Assembly (NCBI GenBank): GCA_013538715.1
Contig: JACAFH010000004.1
Span: 62,001-126,000, forward strand
Direction of reading: 5' to 3'
DNA length: 64,000 bases
From: Candidatus Nitrosothermus koennekei
GTDB taxonomy: Archaea > Thermoproteota > Nitrososphaeria > Nitrososphaerales > Nitrosocaldaceae
Shown: one piece after another, positions 17,503 to 26,505 of the stretch
How the letters are laid out: every line of letters starts with the position of its first letter
Numbering within the stretch: the first letter of the stretch is position 1
The notes under the pieces: generated by a model
Database searches by the model: none
What the model was told of the DNA's origin: nothing
The model's input: only the letters and a program-made list of their open reading frames with translations
Program-made: the position numbers and the translations under genes

Positions 17503-17862
17503 TTATATCTTTATAACATCTAATGCTATAGCATTAGCTAATAACTCTGCATGTTTCCAACCTACTATATACCCATTCTTGATATCAGAGTGACTAACCC
17601 ATCTATTTGCAGATGTAAATGATCTCTCTTTGATTATCCTCTTTTCTAAAGCATCCAGATCTAGTTCTATCTCTTGCACATTATTTGTTGCTAGATCCTT
17701 GATAAGTGTTAATATCTTCTTAACTAATACCCTATGCCCAAACTTATGAGGATTTGGTGGTCTAACGGTCTCATCTATCTCCAGTAACTTCAACTTGAAC
17801 TCGAACCTATTTAATGCATCTCTACTTATAATTAATCTCTCATCAGAGTATCCTATCGACAT
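17503..17862 (-). CDS. Unknown protein in the hjc cluster
   Basis: A 119-residue soluble protein, rich in charged helices (ALNRFEFKLKLLEID, then VLVKKILTLIKDLA), ending with HAELLANAIALDVIKI. I recognise no domain. It starts 32 bases downstream of hjc on the same strand. The RPPNPHKFGHR segment and the WVSHSDIKNGYIVGWKHAE segment have the His/Trp/Gly pattern of a conserved core, but no function can be named. Confidence 0.6.
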   Translation of the reverse strand: MSIGYSDERLIISRDALNRFEFKLKLLEIDETVRPPNPHKFGHRVLVKKILTLIKDLATNNVQEIELDLDALEKRIIKERSFTSANRWVSHSDIKNGYIVGWKHAELLANAIALDVIKI

Positions 17863-17894
17863 AATTTACCTTCTCATAAGCGATTAAAAAATCT

Positions 17895-18359
17895 TTATAT
17901 TATATAATCATGCAAAATTATATCTTGTTTCTTATCATTCATGATTGTACCATCATATTTGCATATGACATTACATGGTTCTATATCATTGTTCAATAAC
18001 TTGATATATTCTCTCTTCTCCCTTCTCTTATAATCATCTACACCTTTCCATTTCTTGATAGAAAATTTAAATGCTAGTATGGCATATCTGTTAGGATAGA
18101 TAGCAAATGCATCTAACCATCTTAAGCATCTAACTATCTGATCTTTTTCTACTTTTAATCTATTAGTTGTACCAGATTTTGCCTCAATAGCAATTATTGT
18201 ATCATTTTTTGTTGCTATTATATCTGGTAAACCTATGCTAGGAGACCCTAGCCTAAACGCCTTCCAACCATTATCTCTTAATCTTTTAACTAGTGTATCT
18301 TCCCATGCATAACCTCTTTGTCTTCTAGTTCTAGAACTCTTTACACTCTCTTTTGACAT
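17895..18359 (-). CDS. hjc: Holliday junction resolvase Hjc
   Basis: A 154-residue protein with all landmarks of archaeal Hjc. These are the basic RRQRGYAWED segment with its catalytic Glu, GWKAFRLGSPSIGLPDIIA with the catalytic Asp, and IAIEAKSG supplying the E-x-K of the PD-(D/E)XK nuclease core. The family is about 120-140 residues; here a C-terminal extension of some 20-30 residues follows. It cuts four-way DNA junctions during recombination and repair. Two unknown small genes follow on the same strand. Confidence 0.93.
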   Translation of the reverse strand: MSKESVKSSRTRRQRGYAWEDTLVKRLRDNGWKAFRLGSPSIGLPDIIATKNDTIIAIEAKSGTTNRLKVEKDQIVRCLRWLDAFAIYPNRYAILAFKFSIKKWKGVDDYKRREKREYIKLLNNDIEPCNVICKYDGTIMNDKKQDIILHDYII

Positions 18360-18640
18360 ATTGAGTAAAAATTTATCACTATTGTTATAAGAGCATTATG
18401 GAGTAATAATAAATCAGGATTATATAATACGATAGTCTTATGGTGAGTATTACAAGGCTAGTAGAAAGAATAAAGCAAGTAAATACAAAACCAATCATAA
18501 ATGGCTGGAAATGATATATGTTGCATTTGTACCATAACTCTCATTGTAGTTACGAAATAGGAGTGTCTTAAAGAGTTTAATTTTTTATAAGCAATATGAT
18601 GAGTATATTTAATCTGCACTGATATCTTATATAAATTGTA
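18360..18640. other. Intergenic DNA between hjc and tRNA-Thr
   Basis: These 281 bases hold the hjc promoter (AT-rich sequence just right of 18360) and no ORF or RNA that I can support. Confidence 0.4.
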
Positions 18641-18714
18641 AGCCTCGGGCGGGCTTCGATCCCGCGACCTAATGCTTACAAGGCATTCGCTCTACCAGGC
18701 TGAGCTACCGAGGC
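18641..18714 (-). tRNA. tRNA-Thr (anticodon TGT)
   Basis: The complementary strand forms a 74-base tRNA. The acceptor GCCTCGG pairs with CCGAGGC, the D stem is GCTC/GAGC, the anticodon stem is AATGC/GCATT around CTTGTAA, and the T arm is GCGGG-ATCGAAG-CCCGC. The discriminator is T, as usual for archaeal tRNA-Thr. The anticodon TGT reads ACA. There is no intron and no encoded CCA. Confidence 0.97.
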
Positions 18715-18777
18715 TTGATGATTATCATTTTAAACCAAAATAAAAAGGTTAACCATTGTTATTATAACAAAACATCC

Positions 18778-19890
18778 TTATAAAGTAGTAATTCTCTTAT
18801 GAAGTCTAGAGAGATGGTATATACTTCTCTTAAAGACTTCAATCGATACTATATACTCGTCTAACGAGATATGTTCATCTATGGAATGTGATGAATGTGC
18901 ATCTCCAGGTCCATAAGTAACCACTGGTATATCTAACTCATTGCCTAACACATTCATATCACCAGTTCCACTCTTCCTTAAGAGCTGAGCCCTCTTATTT
19001 GTAGCATCTAATATTGCTAATACTAACGCTCTAACTAATGGTGAGTTATATGGTGATTCAAATGGTTCTGTACGATCTTCTACATTATACCTTACCTTTA
19101 TCCCTTTCTTTTCTGCTATCTCAGATAATGCGCCATCTAATATAGATAATATCTCTCCAGTCTTAAATCTGATAGGGACTCTAATATCTATTGTTATACT
19201 ACATTTTGCTGGTGTTACATTATGACTTGTCCCTCCTTCTATCTCTGTTAGACATGCTGTTATACTCTGCTTATCATTGCCATTCTTACTCTCTATAGCA
19301 TCTTTAATTATCTGCCATATATGATAACTCTCTTCTATAGCATTCTTTGCTAACATTGGTGCACTTGCATGTGCAGAGTTACCAACATCACATAATATCT
19401 TTAATGCTAACCTTCCTTTATAACCTATAGTTATATTATTTAAACCACTTGGTTCTCCAAAGATTGCATAGTCGGCATCAATCTTATTCTTAACCAAGTT
19501 CTTTATACCAGTAGCATTACCTTCCTCATCAACCAATCCAGCAAATATTATACTACCATACTCTCTCTGTACCATAGATGAGGCTAATAACATAGCAATT
19601 AATGGTGCTTTTGCATCTGATGCACCTCTTCCATATATTACTCCATCTTCTATCTTTACTGGTATCTTTCCTGGCACAGTATCCATATGACCACAAAGCA
19701 TGATTCTTGGTCTCCCTTCACCTTTAGTTGCTATAACATTTCCAACATCATCTATCTTTATACTCTCAAATCCTAGATCATTTAAAGCCTTATCGGCAAT
19801 GAACTTTGCTAAAGGTTCCTCATGTTTTGATGGTGTATATATCTCTAATGCTTTCTTCAATAATTCAATAGCATAATTATTTGAGAACAT
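18778..19890 (-). CDS. lysK: [LysW]-lysine / [LysW]-ornithine hydrolase
   Basis: A 370-residue M20-family metallopeptidase. The motifs include CGHMDTVPG (metal-binding His and Asp), GRGASDAKAP (bridging Asp), FAGLVDEEGNATG (catalytic Glu and metal Glu) and, near the C-terminus, GPGDAHSSHSIDEHIS. Within the LysW pathway it hydrolyses the isopeptide bond to release lysine, or ornithine, from the carrier. It is the last gene of the leftward unit homocitrate synthase, lysW, lysX, lysK, with one base between lysX and lysK. A general ArgE/DapE role is the alternative, but the context fixes LysK. Confidence 0.93.
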   Translation of the reverse strand: MFSNNYAIELLKKALEIYTPSKHEEPLAKFIADKALNDLGFESIKIDDVGNVIATKGEGRPRIMLCGHMDTVPGKIPVKIEDGVIYGRGASDAKAPLIAMLLASSMVQREYGSIIFAGLVDEEGNATGIKNLVKNKIDADYAIFGEPSGLNNITIGYKGRLALKILCDVGNSAHASAPMLAKNAIEESYHIWQIIKDAIESKNGNDKQSITACLTEIEGGTSHNVTPAKCSITIDIRVPIRFKTGEILSILDGALSEIAEKKGIKVRYNVEDRTEPFESPYNSPLVRALVLAILDATNKRAQLLRKSGTGDMNVLGNELDIPVVTYGPGDAHSSHSIDEHISLDEYIVSIEVFKRSIYHLSRLHKRITTL

Positions 19891-19891
19891 C

Positions 19892-20731
19892 TTAACACTT
19901 TAACGCGTAATCTATCATCGAACCAGCAATATCTATTCCAGTAACCCTTGCTACATTCTTAAATTCTGTAGTATTATTAACTTCATGTATTAACAATCCT
20001 TTATCGTTGCTCTCCATGAGATCAACACCAGCTATATCTGCCTTTAATACCTTTGCTGCTTTTACACAGAGATCCTCTAGCTCTTTACTAACCTTGCAGA
20101 CTTCTGCTCTGCCACCTAAAGCCATGTTAGTCTTCCATTGATCTTTTCCTGCATATCTATAGATTGCTCCTATAACTTGCTCACCAACAACTATTGCTCT
20201 TATATCTCTTGGGGGTCTATTAACAAACTCCTCTATATAATAAACATGATACAATGGAAACATATGCTCCCTATCATCTATTACAGCACTTGCTGCATCT
20301 TTATCCCTTAATAATGCAACCATCCTTCCCCATGATCCTATTAATGGCTTCAATACTACAGGATAACCAAACTCTTCAATTGCTGCAAGAGCACTCTCTG
20401 CAGAGAATGCTATAACAGATTTTGGGGTAGGTATGTTAGCATTCTTTAATAAGAGCTGAGTAAATAGCTTATTACCTGCATATATACTAGTAAATAACTG
20501 ATTTATAACTCGCTTACCCTTGCTCTCAAATACAGATGTAGAATGTAAACTTCTAAAGTAACTTACACAACGTTGTAGTAATACATCTGGTATATTTAAT
20601 CCATCATCAAGTCTGATCTTAAGGTCTGCACAGTTTATAGTCTCCACTTCTATTCCTCTTCTCTTAGCAGCATCTACTAATGCCTTCTCCTCTAAGCGTA
20701 TATTATCATATACTATACCTAATCTCTTCAC
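19892..20731 (-). CDS. lysX: Alpha-aminoadipate-LysW ligase
   Basis: A 279-residue ATP-grasp ligase that joins alpha-aminoadipate to the C-terminal Glu of LysW. ATP-grasp landmarks are FGYPVVLKPLIGSWGRMV, YYIEEFVNRPPRDIRAIVVG and the metal-binding HEVNNTTEFKN. The last motif is closer to the Thermus LysX pattern, as I remember it (TMEFKN), than is the TVEFKG of the paralogue at 25647. Adjacency to homocitrate synthase also points to the lysine branch. The start is a GTG at 20731 that overlaps the lysW stop (GTGA). Residues encoded by 20171-20230 are identical at DNA level to argX. Confidence 0.85.
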   Translation of the reverse strand: MKRLGIVYDNIRLEEKALVDAAKRRGIEVETINCADLKIRLDDGLNIPDVLLQRCVSYFRSLHSTSVFESKGKRVINQLFTSIYAGNKLFTQLLLKNANIPTPKSVIAFSAESALAAIEEFGYPVVLKPLIGSWGRMVALLRDKDAASAVIDDREHMFPLYHVYYIEEFVNRPPRDIRAIVVGEQVIGAIYRYAGKDQWKTNMALGGRAEVCKVSKELEDLCVKAAKVLKADIAGVDLMESNDKGLLIHEVNNTTEFKNVARVTGIDIAGSMIDYALKC

Positions 20732-20892
20732 TCGCCCCAGTCCTCACCTACAGCTTGTGCTGGTTTTATATCAAATCTATCATTACTCTTTACCAATTCG
20801 TAACTGGCTCCACAATCTGGACATGTTACTATCTCGCCCTCTATCGCATCATCTGGAACTCTTATCTCTCCATCACATTCTGGACAGTTCAT
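20728..20892 (-). CDS. lysW: Amino-group carrier protein LysW, copy 1
   Basis: A 54-residue acidic protein with a zinc ribbon (CPEC at 3-6 and CPDC at 24-27) and the diagnostic C-terminus EDWGE. The final Glu carries the biosynthetic intermediate through its gamma-carboxyl group. The start ATG overlaps the stop of homocitrate synthase (TAATG), and its stop overlaps the lysX start (GTGA), so ligase and carrier are translationally coupled. A second copy lies at 26506-26679. Confidence 0.96.
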   Translation of the reverse strand: MNCPECDGEIRVPDDAIEGEIVTCPDCGASYELVKSNDRFDIKPAQAVGEDWGE

Positions 20893-22091
20893 TATACTAC
20901 ACCCTTCTCTTCATTCCTAATTATTCTTTGCTCTAGTTCATCATCAAGATTTATCTCTAATAGATCTCCCATCCTCAAATCCTTTAAACCATATGCTAAT
21001 CTCTCAGCATTCTTTATATCTGCATTTAAACCTAATAGGTTAAGTAAGAATAATGCACCATTCTTACCAGCCAATTCTCCAAACACTATCCTTCTTCTAT
21101 TCCCAACGCTCTTTGGGCTTATTATCTCATAAGCTGCTGGTTCTTTCAATACGGCTGCAAGGTGTGTACCTGCTTTATGCTTAAATGCGCTATCCCCAAC
21201 TATAGGTTTAGATTCTGGAGTTCTAATTCCAGTATACTGCTCTAGTAGTTTTGATAAATCTTTAAGCATATATAATCTAAAATTATCCCTTGCTCTATAA
21301 AGTAATGTAAGTACAACTGCTGTCTCTGCTAATGCTGGTATTCCATTCCTTTCCCCAATTCCATCTATTGTAGTATGTATCTGCTCTGCACCAGCATCTA
21401 TACCAGCAAGAGCATTTGCTAATGCCAATCCTAGATCATTATGACAATGAACATCTAATGGTGTATCTATAGTATCTCTAACCATCTTTACAAGATTATA
21501 CATACCTTTAGGATGCATAATCCCTACTGTATCTGGTATGCTTATTCTATCTATCTTTAATCTATTTAATTCCTTAGCAAACTTCTTTACATATTCAGGG
21601 TCTGCCCTACTCGCATCTTCTAATGTAAATCTACACTTTAATCCATGACTTTTCATATACTCAACTACATCTATTGCTCTACTTAACGCCTCTTCTCTAC
21701 CAATCTTTAACTTTGTTCTAAGATGGACGTCTGATATACCCATATATGTAGCCATCCAAGATGCGCCACATCTAAGTGCGATATCGACATCTTGTTTTAT
21801 TGCTCTACCATGAGTAACTATATCAGCACTTAATCCTGCTTTAATTATAGTCTTAGTAGCCTCTTCATGATCCTTTGATATAACTGGACTGATCTCTATC
21901 TGATCAACGCCAAAATAATCTAACATCCATGCTATTTGTACTCTTTGCTTCACTGTAAATGATATACCTGGATGTTGCTCCCCTTCTCTTAAAGTACTAT
22001 CTAATATCTTTATCTTCTTCTCATTACCATTAAAGTTATTGTATAGCATTGCGTAATAGTTTGGATCTTGCATGCCATATCTATCTATCAC
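20892..22091 (-). CDS. lysS: Homocitrate synthase
   Basis: A 399-residue member of the LeuA/homocitrate synthase family that condenses acetyl-CoA and 2-oxoglutarate, the first step of the aminoadipate route. Landmarks are LDSTLREGEQHPG, the catalytic DVHCHNDLGLALAN and the GERNG motif. The context with lysW and lysX decides homocitrate synthase over isopropylmalate or citramalate synthase. The annotated start is GTG at 22091, directly inside an AAGGAG sequence. Because that Shine-Dalgarno-like site overlaps the GTG, the in-frame ATG at 22073 may be the true start. The homoaconitase and homoisocitrate dehydrogenase genes are not in this window. Confidence 0.9.
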   Translation of the reverse strand: MIDRYGMQDPNYYAMLYNNFNGNEKKIKILDSTLREGEQHPGISFTVKQRVQIAWMLDYFGVDQIEISPVISKDHEEATKTIIKAGLSADIVTHGRAIKQDVDIALRCGASWMATYMGISDVHLRTKLKIGREEALSRAIDVVEYMKSHGLKCRFTLEDASRADPEYVKKFAKELNRLKIDRISIPDTVGIMHPKGMYNLVKMVRDTIDTPLDVHCHNDLGLALANALAGIDAGAEQIHTTIDGIGERNGIPALAETAVVLTLLYRARDNFRLYMLKDLSKLLEQYTGIRTPESKPIVGDSAFKHKAGTHLAAVLKEPAAYEIISPKSVGNRRRIVFGELAGKNGALFLLNLLGLNADIKNAERLAYGLKDLRMGDLLEINLDDELEQRIIRNEEKGVV

Positions 22092-22209
22092 TCCTTATAT
22101 ACAGATTTCGCTACATTATTAGTATATTTCGTTAATGACTCCTCTGATTAATGTTTTAATTACAATGAAAAATAACGTTTTTCAATTGTTAATTATGTTT
22201 AATAAACGA
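22092..22209 (-). promoter_or_regulatory. Promoter region of the homocitrate synthase-lysW-lysX-lysK unit
   Basis: This 118-base AT-rich gap splits the lysine/arginine block into two likely transcription units. An AAGGAG lies at its left edge next to the homocitrate synthase start. LysM, encoded immediately to the right, could bind here; no clear palindrome is visible. Confidence 0.4.
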
Positions 22210-22623
22210 TTATGTTACAACTCTTAATATTATTACAGTGTTTGTATCATCTACACCTTCTATCCTTCTTATATTATCTATACATCTGTTTATCTCAGTT
22301 ATAGTTGGGGCACTCATGATAGCAACTATATCATACTGACCAGTTATCTCATATATAATATCTACACCTTTTATCTTCTTTAGCTCTTCAGATACCTTTG
22401 ATGTATCTATAGAAGGACTTACAGATATTAATGCTAAAGCACTCGTCTTATCTTGTGTAGCTAATTCTATGGTAAATCTCTTTATTATACCATTATCAAC
22501 CAATGCCTTTACTCTCCTTCTTACAGCAGATTCTGATAAACCTACTATATTTGCTATCTCTACAAATGGTTTTCTTGCATCATCCTTTAATATATTTATT
22601 ATATTCTCATCTATATTATCCAT
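22210..22623 (-). CDS. lysM: Lrp/AsnC-family regulator LysM
   Basis: A 137-residue Lrp-type protein. The N-terminal helix-turn-helix is PFVEIANIVGLSESAVRRRVK, and the C-terminal RAM (ligand-binding) domain includes DIIYEITGQYDIVAIM. In Sulfolobus, LysM regulates the lys genes in response to lysine. Here the gene overlaps lysJ by 8 bases and lies just before the second transcription unit of the pathway, so the same role is likely. Confidence 0.9.
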   Translation of the reverse strand: MDNIDENIINILKDDARKPFVEIANIVGLSESAVRRRVKALVDNGIIKRFTIELATQDKTSALALISVSPSIDTSKVSEELKKIKGVDIIYEITGQYDIVAIMSAPTITEINRCIDNIRRIEGVDDTNTVIILRVVT

Positions 22624-23797
22624 ATATATTCCTCCTCTTCTCTTCCCTCTCTATAACTATCTCTATAGTTTTTAAGACATTGCTTACAATACTTTCATCT
22701 ATTACTAATGGGGGTAATAATCTTATTACATTCTTGCCAGAGTAAAGCATTAAGAGATTATGTTCTATTCCATCAAGCAATACATCCTTGACATCAAATC
22801 TTAGTTCAATTCCTAACATCAATCCTAATCCTCTTACATCTCTAATTATTTTATGCCTTTCCTTTATTGATAATAATCCATCCTTAAAGATCCTCCCCAT
22901 CTTATATGCATTATCTACCAAACCATCACTTGTTAATGCTTCTAAAGTAGCATATCCAGCAGCACTCGCCAAAGGATTTCCGCCAAATGTCGAGGAATGT
23001 TCTCCAATACTTAAAGCATCCATGAATTGATGCTTTGCTAAAACAGCGCCCATTGGAACTCCACCAGCTATACCCTTTGCTAAACACATTATATCTGGAA
23101 CTACATTCCAATTCTCTCCTGCCCAGAGTTTACCTGTCCTTCCTAATCCTGCTTGTATCTCATCAAATATAAGCAATATACCATGTTTATCACATAGCCT
23201 TCTAACATTTGGCAGATAATCATCTGGAGGTACATTAATACCCCCTTCTCCTTGTATAGGCTCGATAACTATGGCTGCAATGCTATCATCTATACTCTCT
23301 TCTAATTTATCTATACTACCAAATGGAACAAACCTTATATTATTGAGCAATGGTTCAAAAGATTTTCTATATTTTGGTGCATATGTTAGAGACAATGCTC
23401 CCATAGTCTTTCCATGAAATGAACTCACCATAGCTATCATTCCATGCTTTCCTTTGTATTTTCTTGCAATCTTTATACTTGCTTCTATAGCCTCTGCTCC
23501 ACTATTGCATAGGAATACTCTATCTAATCCATTTGGTGCTACACTCATTAACTTCTTTAAGAACTTTAATCTTGTATCATTATAACATGAAGGATGGCAT
23601 ATTAGTAACTTCTCAACCTGTTCTTTAATAGCATTGATCACTCTATCATTACAATGACCAACTATAGCAACACCATAACCAGCCATACAATCTATATACT
23701 CTCTTCCATTGATATCCCAAACCTTTGCACCTTTACCTCTTACTATCTCTACTGGAAACCTTTGGTAAACATTTGCGAGATAGTTATCTTCTTCCAT
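22616..23797 (-). CDS. lysJ: [LysW]-aminoadipate / glutamate semialdehyde transaminase
   Basis: A 393-residue class III aminotransferase. Motifs are CNSGAEAIEASIKIARK, the PLP-binding IFDEIQAGLGRTG and AKGIAGGVPMGA with the Schiff-base lysine, and EHSSTFGGNPLA. It aminates the carrier-bound semialdehyde in both the lysine and arginine branches. It overlaps lysM by 8 bases and lysZ by 14 bases. The single copy implies that it serves both branches. Confidence 0.93.
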   Translation of the reverse strand: MEEDNYLANVYQRFPVEIVRGKGAKVWDINGREYIDCMAGYGVAIVGHCNDRVINAIKEQVEKLLICHPSCYNDTRLKFLKKLMSVAPNGLDRVFLCNSGAEAIEASIKIARKYKGKHGMIAMVSSFHGKTMGALSLTYAPKYRKSFEPLLNNIRFVPFGSIDKLEESIDDSIAAIVIEPIQGEGGINVPPDDYLPNVRRLCDKHGILLIFDEIQAGLGRTGKLWAGENWNVVPDIMCLAKGIAGGVPMGAVLAKHQFMDALSIGEHSSTFGGNPLASAAGYATLEALTSDGLVDNAYKMGRIFKDGLLSIKERHKIIRDVRGLGLMLGIELRFDVKDVLLDGIEHNLLMLYSGKNVIRLLPPLVIDESIVSNVLKTIEIVIEREEKRRNIYG

Positions 23798-24596
23798 TAC
23801 TTATCACTGTGCAATTCTCATGCCTTAATGCTGATGATATTGGGTCTTTTCTATCTCCAGATGCTATTATAGCCTCTTTTACATTCATACTTAATGCTTC
23901 TGTGCACGCTAGAACCTTCTTTTCCATACCAAATCCTATCTTTGGAAGTAACATTTTAGCATCGTCATATGTTAATGAAGTAACTAACTTATCATTCATT
24001 ATCAACCCGTCGACATTAGTTATAAAGATTACAGCATCTGCGTTTAATGCACCTGCTATATATGCCGCTGCTCTATCTCCATCAACGTTAAGCATCTCAT
24101 ACTCATCACTTAAAGCTATAGGCGATATAACTGGTGTATACCCTTGCTCTAGCAAAGAGAATAGTAATGATGCATTTATCTTTGATATCTTCCCCGTATA
24201 ACCGCCATCTATAGCTACTCTTCTTCCTCTCTCATCTATTATCACTAATCTCTTCTTCCTCTCTGCTCTTATTATATCAGCATCTATTCCTGATAATCCT
24301 ACAGCATTTATTCCATTGCTTCTAAGCATGAGAACTATCTCCTTGTTAATCTTTCCACTCATAACCATGGTATATATCTCAACCGTCTCCTTATCTGTAT
24401 ATCTACTTCTTATGCCTCCTGGGGATACTATGAATCTCTGCTCTTTACCTAATCTTTCAGCAATCCTAGTTACCTCTTTACCTCCACCATGAACTATAGC
24501 TATCTTCTCACTATTATTAATAAGCGCCTTTATATCTTGCATTGTACTCTCATGCAGACCATCAACTATACTCCCGCCAATCTTTATTACTATCAT
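23784..24596 (-). CDS. lysZ: [LysW]-aminoadipate / glutamate kinase
   Basis: A 270-residue amino-acid kinase of the ArgB family, with KIGGSIVDG at the N-terminus, IVHGGGKEVTRIAERLG and DGDRAAAYIAGALNADAVIFITNVDG. It phosphorylates the side-chain carboxylate of the carrier-bound substrate. It lies 4 bases from lysY and overlaps lysJ. ArgB of the acetylated route is similar, but the context with lysW assigns the carrier-linked role, probably for both branches. Confidence 0.92.
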   Translation of the reverse strand: MIVIKIGGSIVDGLHESTMQDIKALINNSEKIAIVHGGGKEVTRIAERLGKEQRFIVSPGGIRSRYTDKETVEIYTMVMSGKINKEIVLMLRSNGINAVGLSGIDADIIRAERKKRLVIIDERGRRVAIDGGYTGKISKINASLLFSLLEQGYTPVISPIALSDEYEMLNVDGDRAAAYIAGALNADAVIFITNVDGLIMNDKLVTSLTYDDAKMLLPKIGFGMEKKVLACTEALSMNVKEAIIASGDRKDPISSALRHENCTVISNGRR

Positions 24597-24600
24597 ATCA

Positions 24601-25650
24601 TTACACTGGTGTAAATGGTGTATATTTTAATCCATTACTCTCATTAAATCCTTGTACTATATTCATACATTGTATTGCTGAACCTGCAGCACCTTTCATT
24701 AGATTATCTGATGCTGATAATGCCACTAACCTATTATTCTTCTCATCTATATCAAATCCTATATCACAGAAATTGGAACCGACCACGAATTTTGGATCTG
24801 GATACTTGTATATGCCTTTAGTATCCCTAATTAAACGTATAAATGGTTCACCCTTATACATACCCCTATAAATCTTCCATAACTGTTGTATATCTACCTC
24901 CTTTGTTAGAAAGGTATGGTTAGTACATAATATACCTCTAACAAGATCTACAGCATGTGGTGTCATAGAAATTTTGACATCCTCTTTAGCAATAATGCTT
25001 AATTCCTGTTCTATCTCTGCAGTATGTCTATGTTTTACTGGTTTATATGGCCTTATAACTCCAGCCCTCATAGCATGATGAGTGCTAGCAGATGGTTTGC
25101 CTCCTGCACCAGAGGAGCCTATCTTACTATCAACTATTATATGTTTTGTATCAACTAGATTATTCTTTAATAAAGGTGCTAATCCTAATAGCGAGGTAAC
25201 AGCCATGCATCCTGGAGATGAGATCAATCTAGCATTTCTTATCTCTTCTCTATGTAATTCTGGTATACCATAAACGGATTTTAATAACATCTCTGGATAT
25301 GGATGCTCGTAACCATAATATTCAACATATGCTTTAGGATTCTTTAATCTATAATCTGCACTAAGGTCTATAACCTTTACTCCAGCATCATAAAGCCTCT
25401 TAACTATCTCTAAAGCCTTACCATGAGGAACTGATGTAAATACCAGATCGTTCTCTGTTAATTTATCTATATTTAATGGTGAGAATGTTAGATCTATAAA
25501 ACCCTTAAGACTTGGGTGAATCCTATGAACATACTCTCCAGCATAAGTTCTAGAAGTAACCATGTTAAGTTCTACATCTGGATGAGTTGAAAGTAATCTA
25601 AGCAATTCCCCACCTACATAACCAGATGCACCTACTACACCAACTTTCAT
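24601..25650 (-). CDS. lysY: [LysW]-aminoadipyl / glutamyl phosphate reductase
   Basis: A 349-residue ArgC-type NADPH-dependent reductase. The N-terminal nucleotide loop is GVVGASGYVGGELLR, the catalytic Cys lies in SSPGCMAVTSLLG, and later come HAMRAGVIRPYKP and CNHTFL-like segments (CTNHTFL). It reduces the acyl phosphate made by LysZ to the semialdehyde. It overlaps argX by 4 bases and precedes lysZ by 4. Confidence 0.92.
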   Translation of the reverse strand: MKVGVVGASGYVGGELLRLLSTHPDVELNMVTSRTYAGEYVHRIHPSLKGFIDLTFSPLNIDKLTENDLVFTSVPHGKALEIVKRLYDAGVKVIDLSADYRLKNPKAYVEYYGYEHPYPEMLLKSVYGIPELHREEIRNARLISSPGCMAVTSLLGLAPLLKNNLVDTKHIIVDSKIGSSGAGGKPSASTHHAMRAGVIRPYKPVKHRHTAEIEQELSIIAKEDVKISMTPHAVDLVRGILCTNHTFLTKEVDIQQLWKIYRGMYKGEPFIRLIRDTKGIYKYPDPKFVVGSNFCDIGFDIDEKNNRLVALSASDNLMKGAAGSAIQCMNIVQGFNESNGLKYTPFTPV

Positions 25651-26501
25651 CTTCTCTCACTCTTTATAGCATACTCTATTATAGATGCTGCTATATCTTT
25701 GTTGCTAACACTTGCAGCACCTTTAAACTCTACTGTATTATTAATCTCATGAACAACTAAACCATTCTTTATATCCTCCATTAGATCTACTCCTAACACT
25801 CCTCCTCCTACTGCCTTTGCTGCTTTTATGCATATATCCTCCAACTCATTTGTTATATTACATACCTCAGCCTTACCTCCTCTAGCAATGTTTGTCCTCC
25901 ACTCCCCACTTGCAGCATATCTATAAATTGCTGTTATAACTTGCTCACCAACAACTATTGCTCTTATATCTCTTGGGGGTCTATTAACAAACTCTTGTAA
26001 ATAATATATTCTATTTAATGGATTCTGATCCTCTTCTCTAACTTCTATCATAAACTCCATACTCTCTTGATCTCTTATTGGAACAACCATCCTCCCCCAT
26101 GATCCTATCAATGGTTTCAATACTAAAGGATAACCTATCTTTGATGCAAGTTCATTAGCTGCTTCAGCACTAAATGCAAAGTATGTCTTTGGTGTAGGTA
26201 CATTATTCTTCTTTAGATATAACGAGGTTAACATCTTATTACCACATATCTCTGAAGTATGATAAGAGTTTATAACATGTTTATTAAGGAATTCTAAACA
26301 TGCGGTTAGATATAAACCTCTATAATGACTAATGCAACGTTGTAATATAGTATCAAAATAATTATGTGAGTTTCCATTGTGTGTGACTATAGTTATATCC
26401 TTTGCATCTATCATATTTACTGTATGACTCATCTTATTAGCAGCGTCAAATAATGCCTTCTCCTCCCATCTAACCCTATCATATATAATAGTAATGCCCA
26501 A
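25647..26501 (-). CDS. argX: Glutamate-LysW ligase
   Basis: A 284-residue ATP-grasp paralogue of lysX that loads glutamate onto LysW for ornithine and arginine synthesis. Motifs are IGYPLVLKPLIGSWGRMV, EFVNRPPRDIRAIVVGEQVI and HEINNTVEFKGAA. The NTVEFKG motif (versus NTTEFKN in the other paralogue) and its position beside argG point to the glutamate branch. The start is a TTG at 26501, 4 bases after the stop of lysW copy 2. Direction of substrate preference is inferred, not proven by sequence. Confidence 0.83.
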   Translation of the reverse strand: MGITIIYDRVRWEEKALFDAANKMSHTVNMIDAKDITIVTHNGNSHNYFDTILQRCISHYRGLYLTACLEFLNKHVINSYHTSEICGNKMLTSLYLKKNNVPTPKTYFAFSAEAANELASKIGYPLVLKPLIGSWGRMVVPIRDQESMEFMIEVREEDQNPLNRIYYLQEFVNRPPRDIRAIVVGEQVITAIYRYAASGEWRTNIARGGKAEVCNITNELEDICIKAAKAVGGGVLGVDLMEDIKNGLVVHEINNTVEFKGAASVSNKDIAASIIEYAIKSERR

Positions 26502-26505
26502 TTAT

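Noticed and set aside
11160-18760. Integration of a mobile element at tRNA-Arg or tRNA-Thr
   Set aside because: I found no integrase gene and no repeated 3' end of either tRNA in the window.
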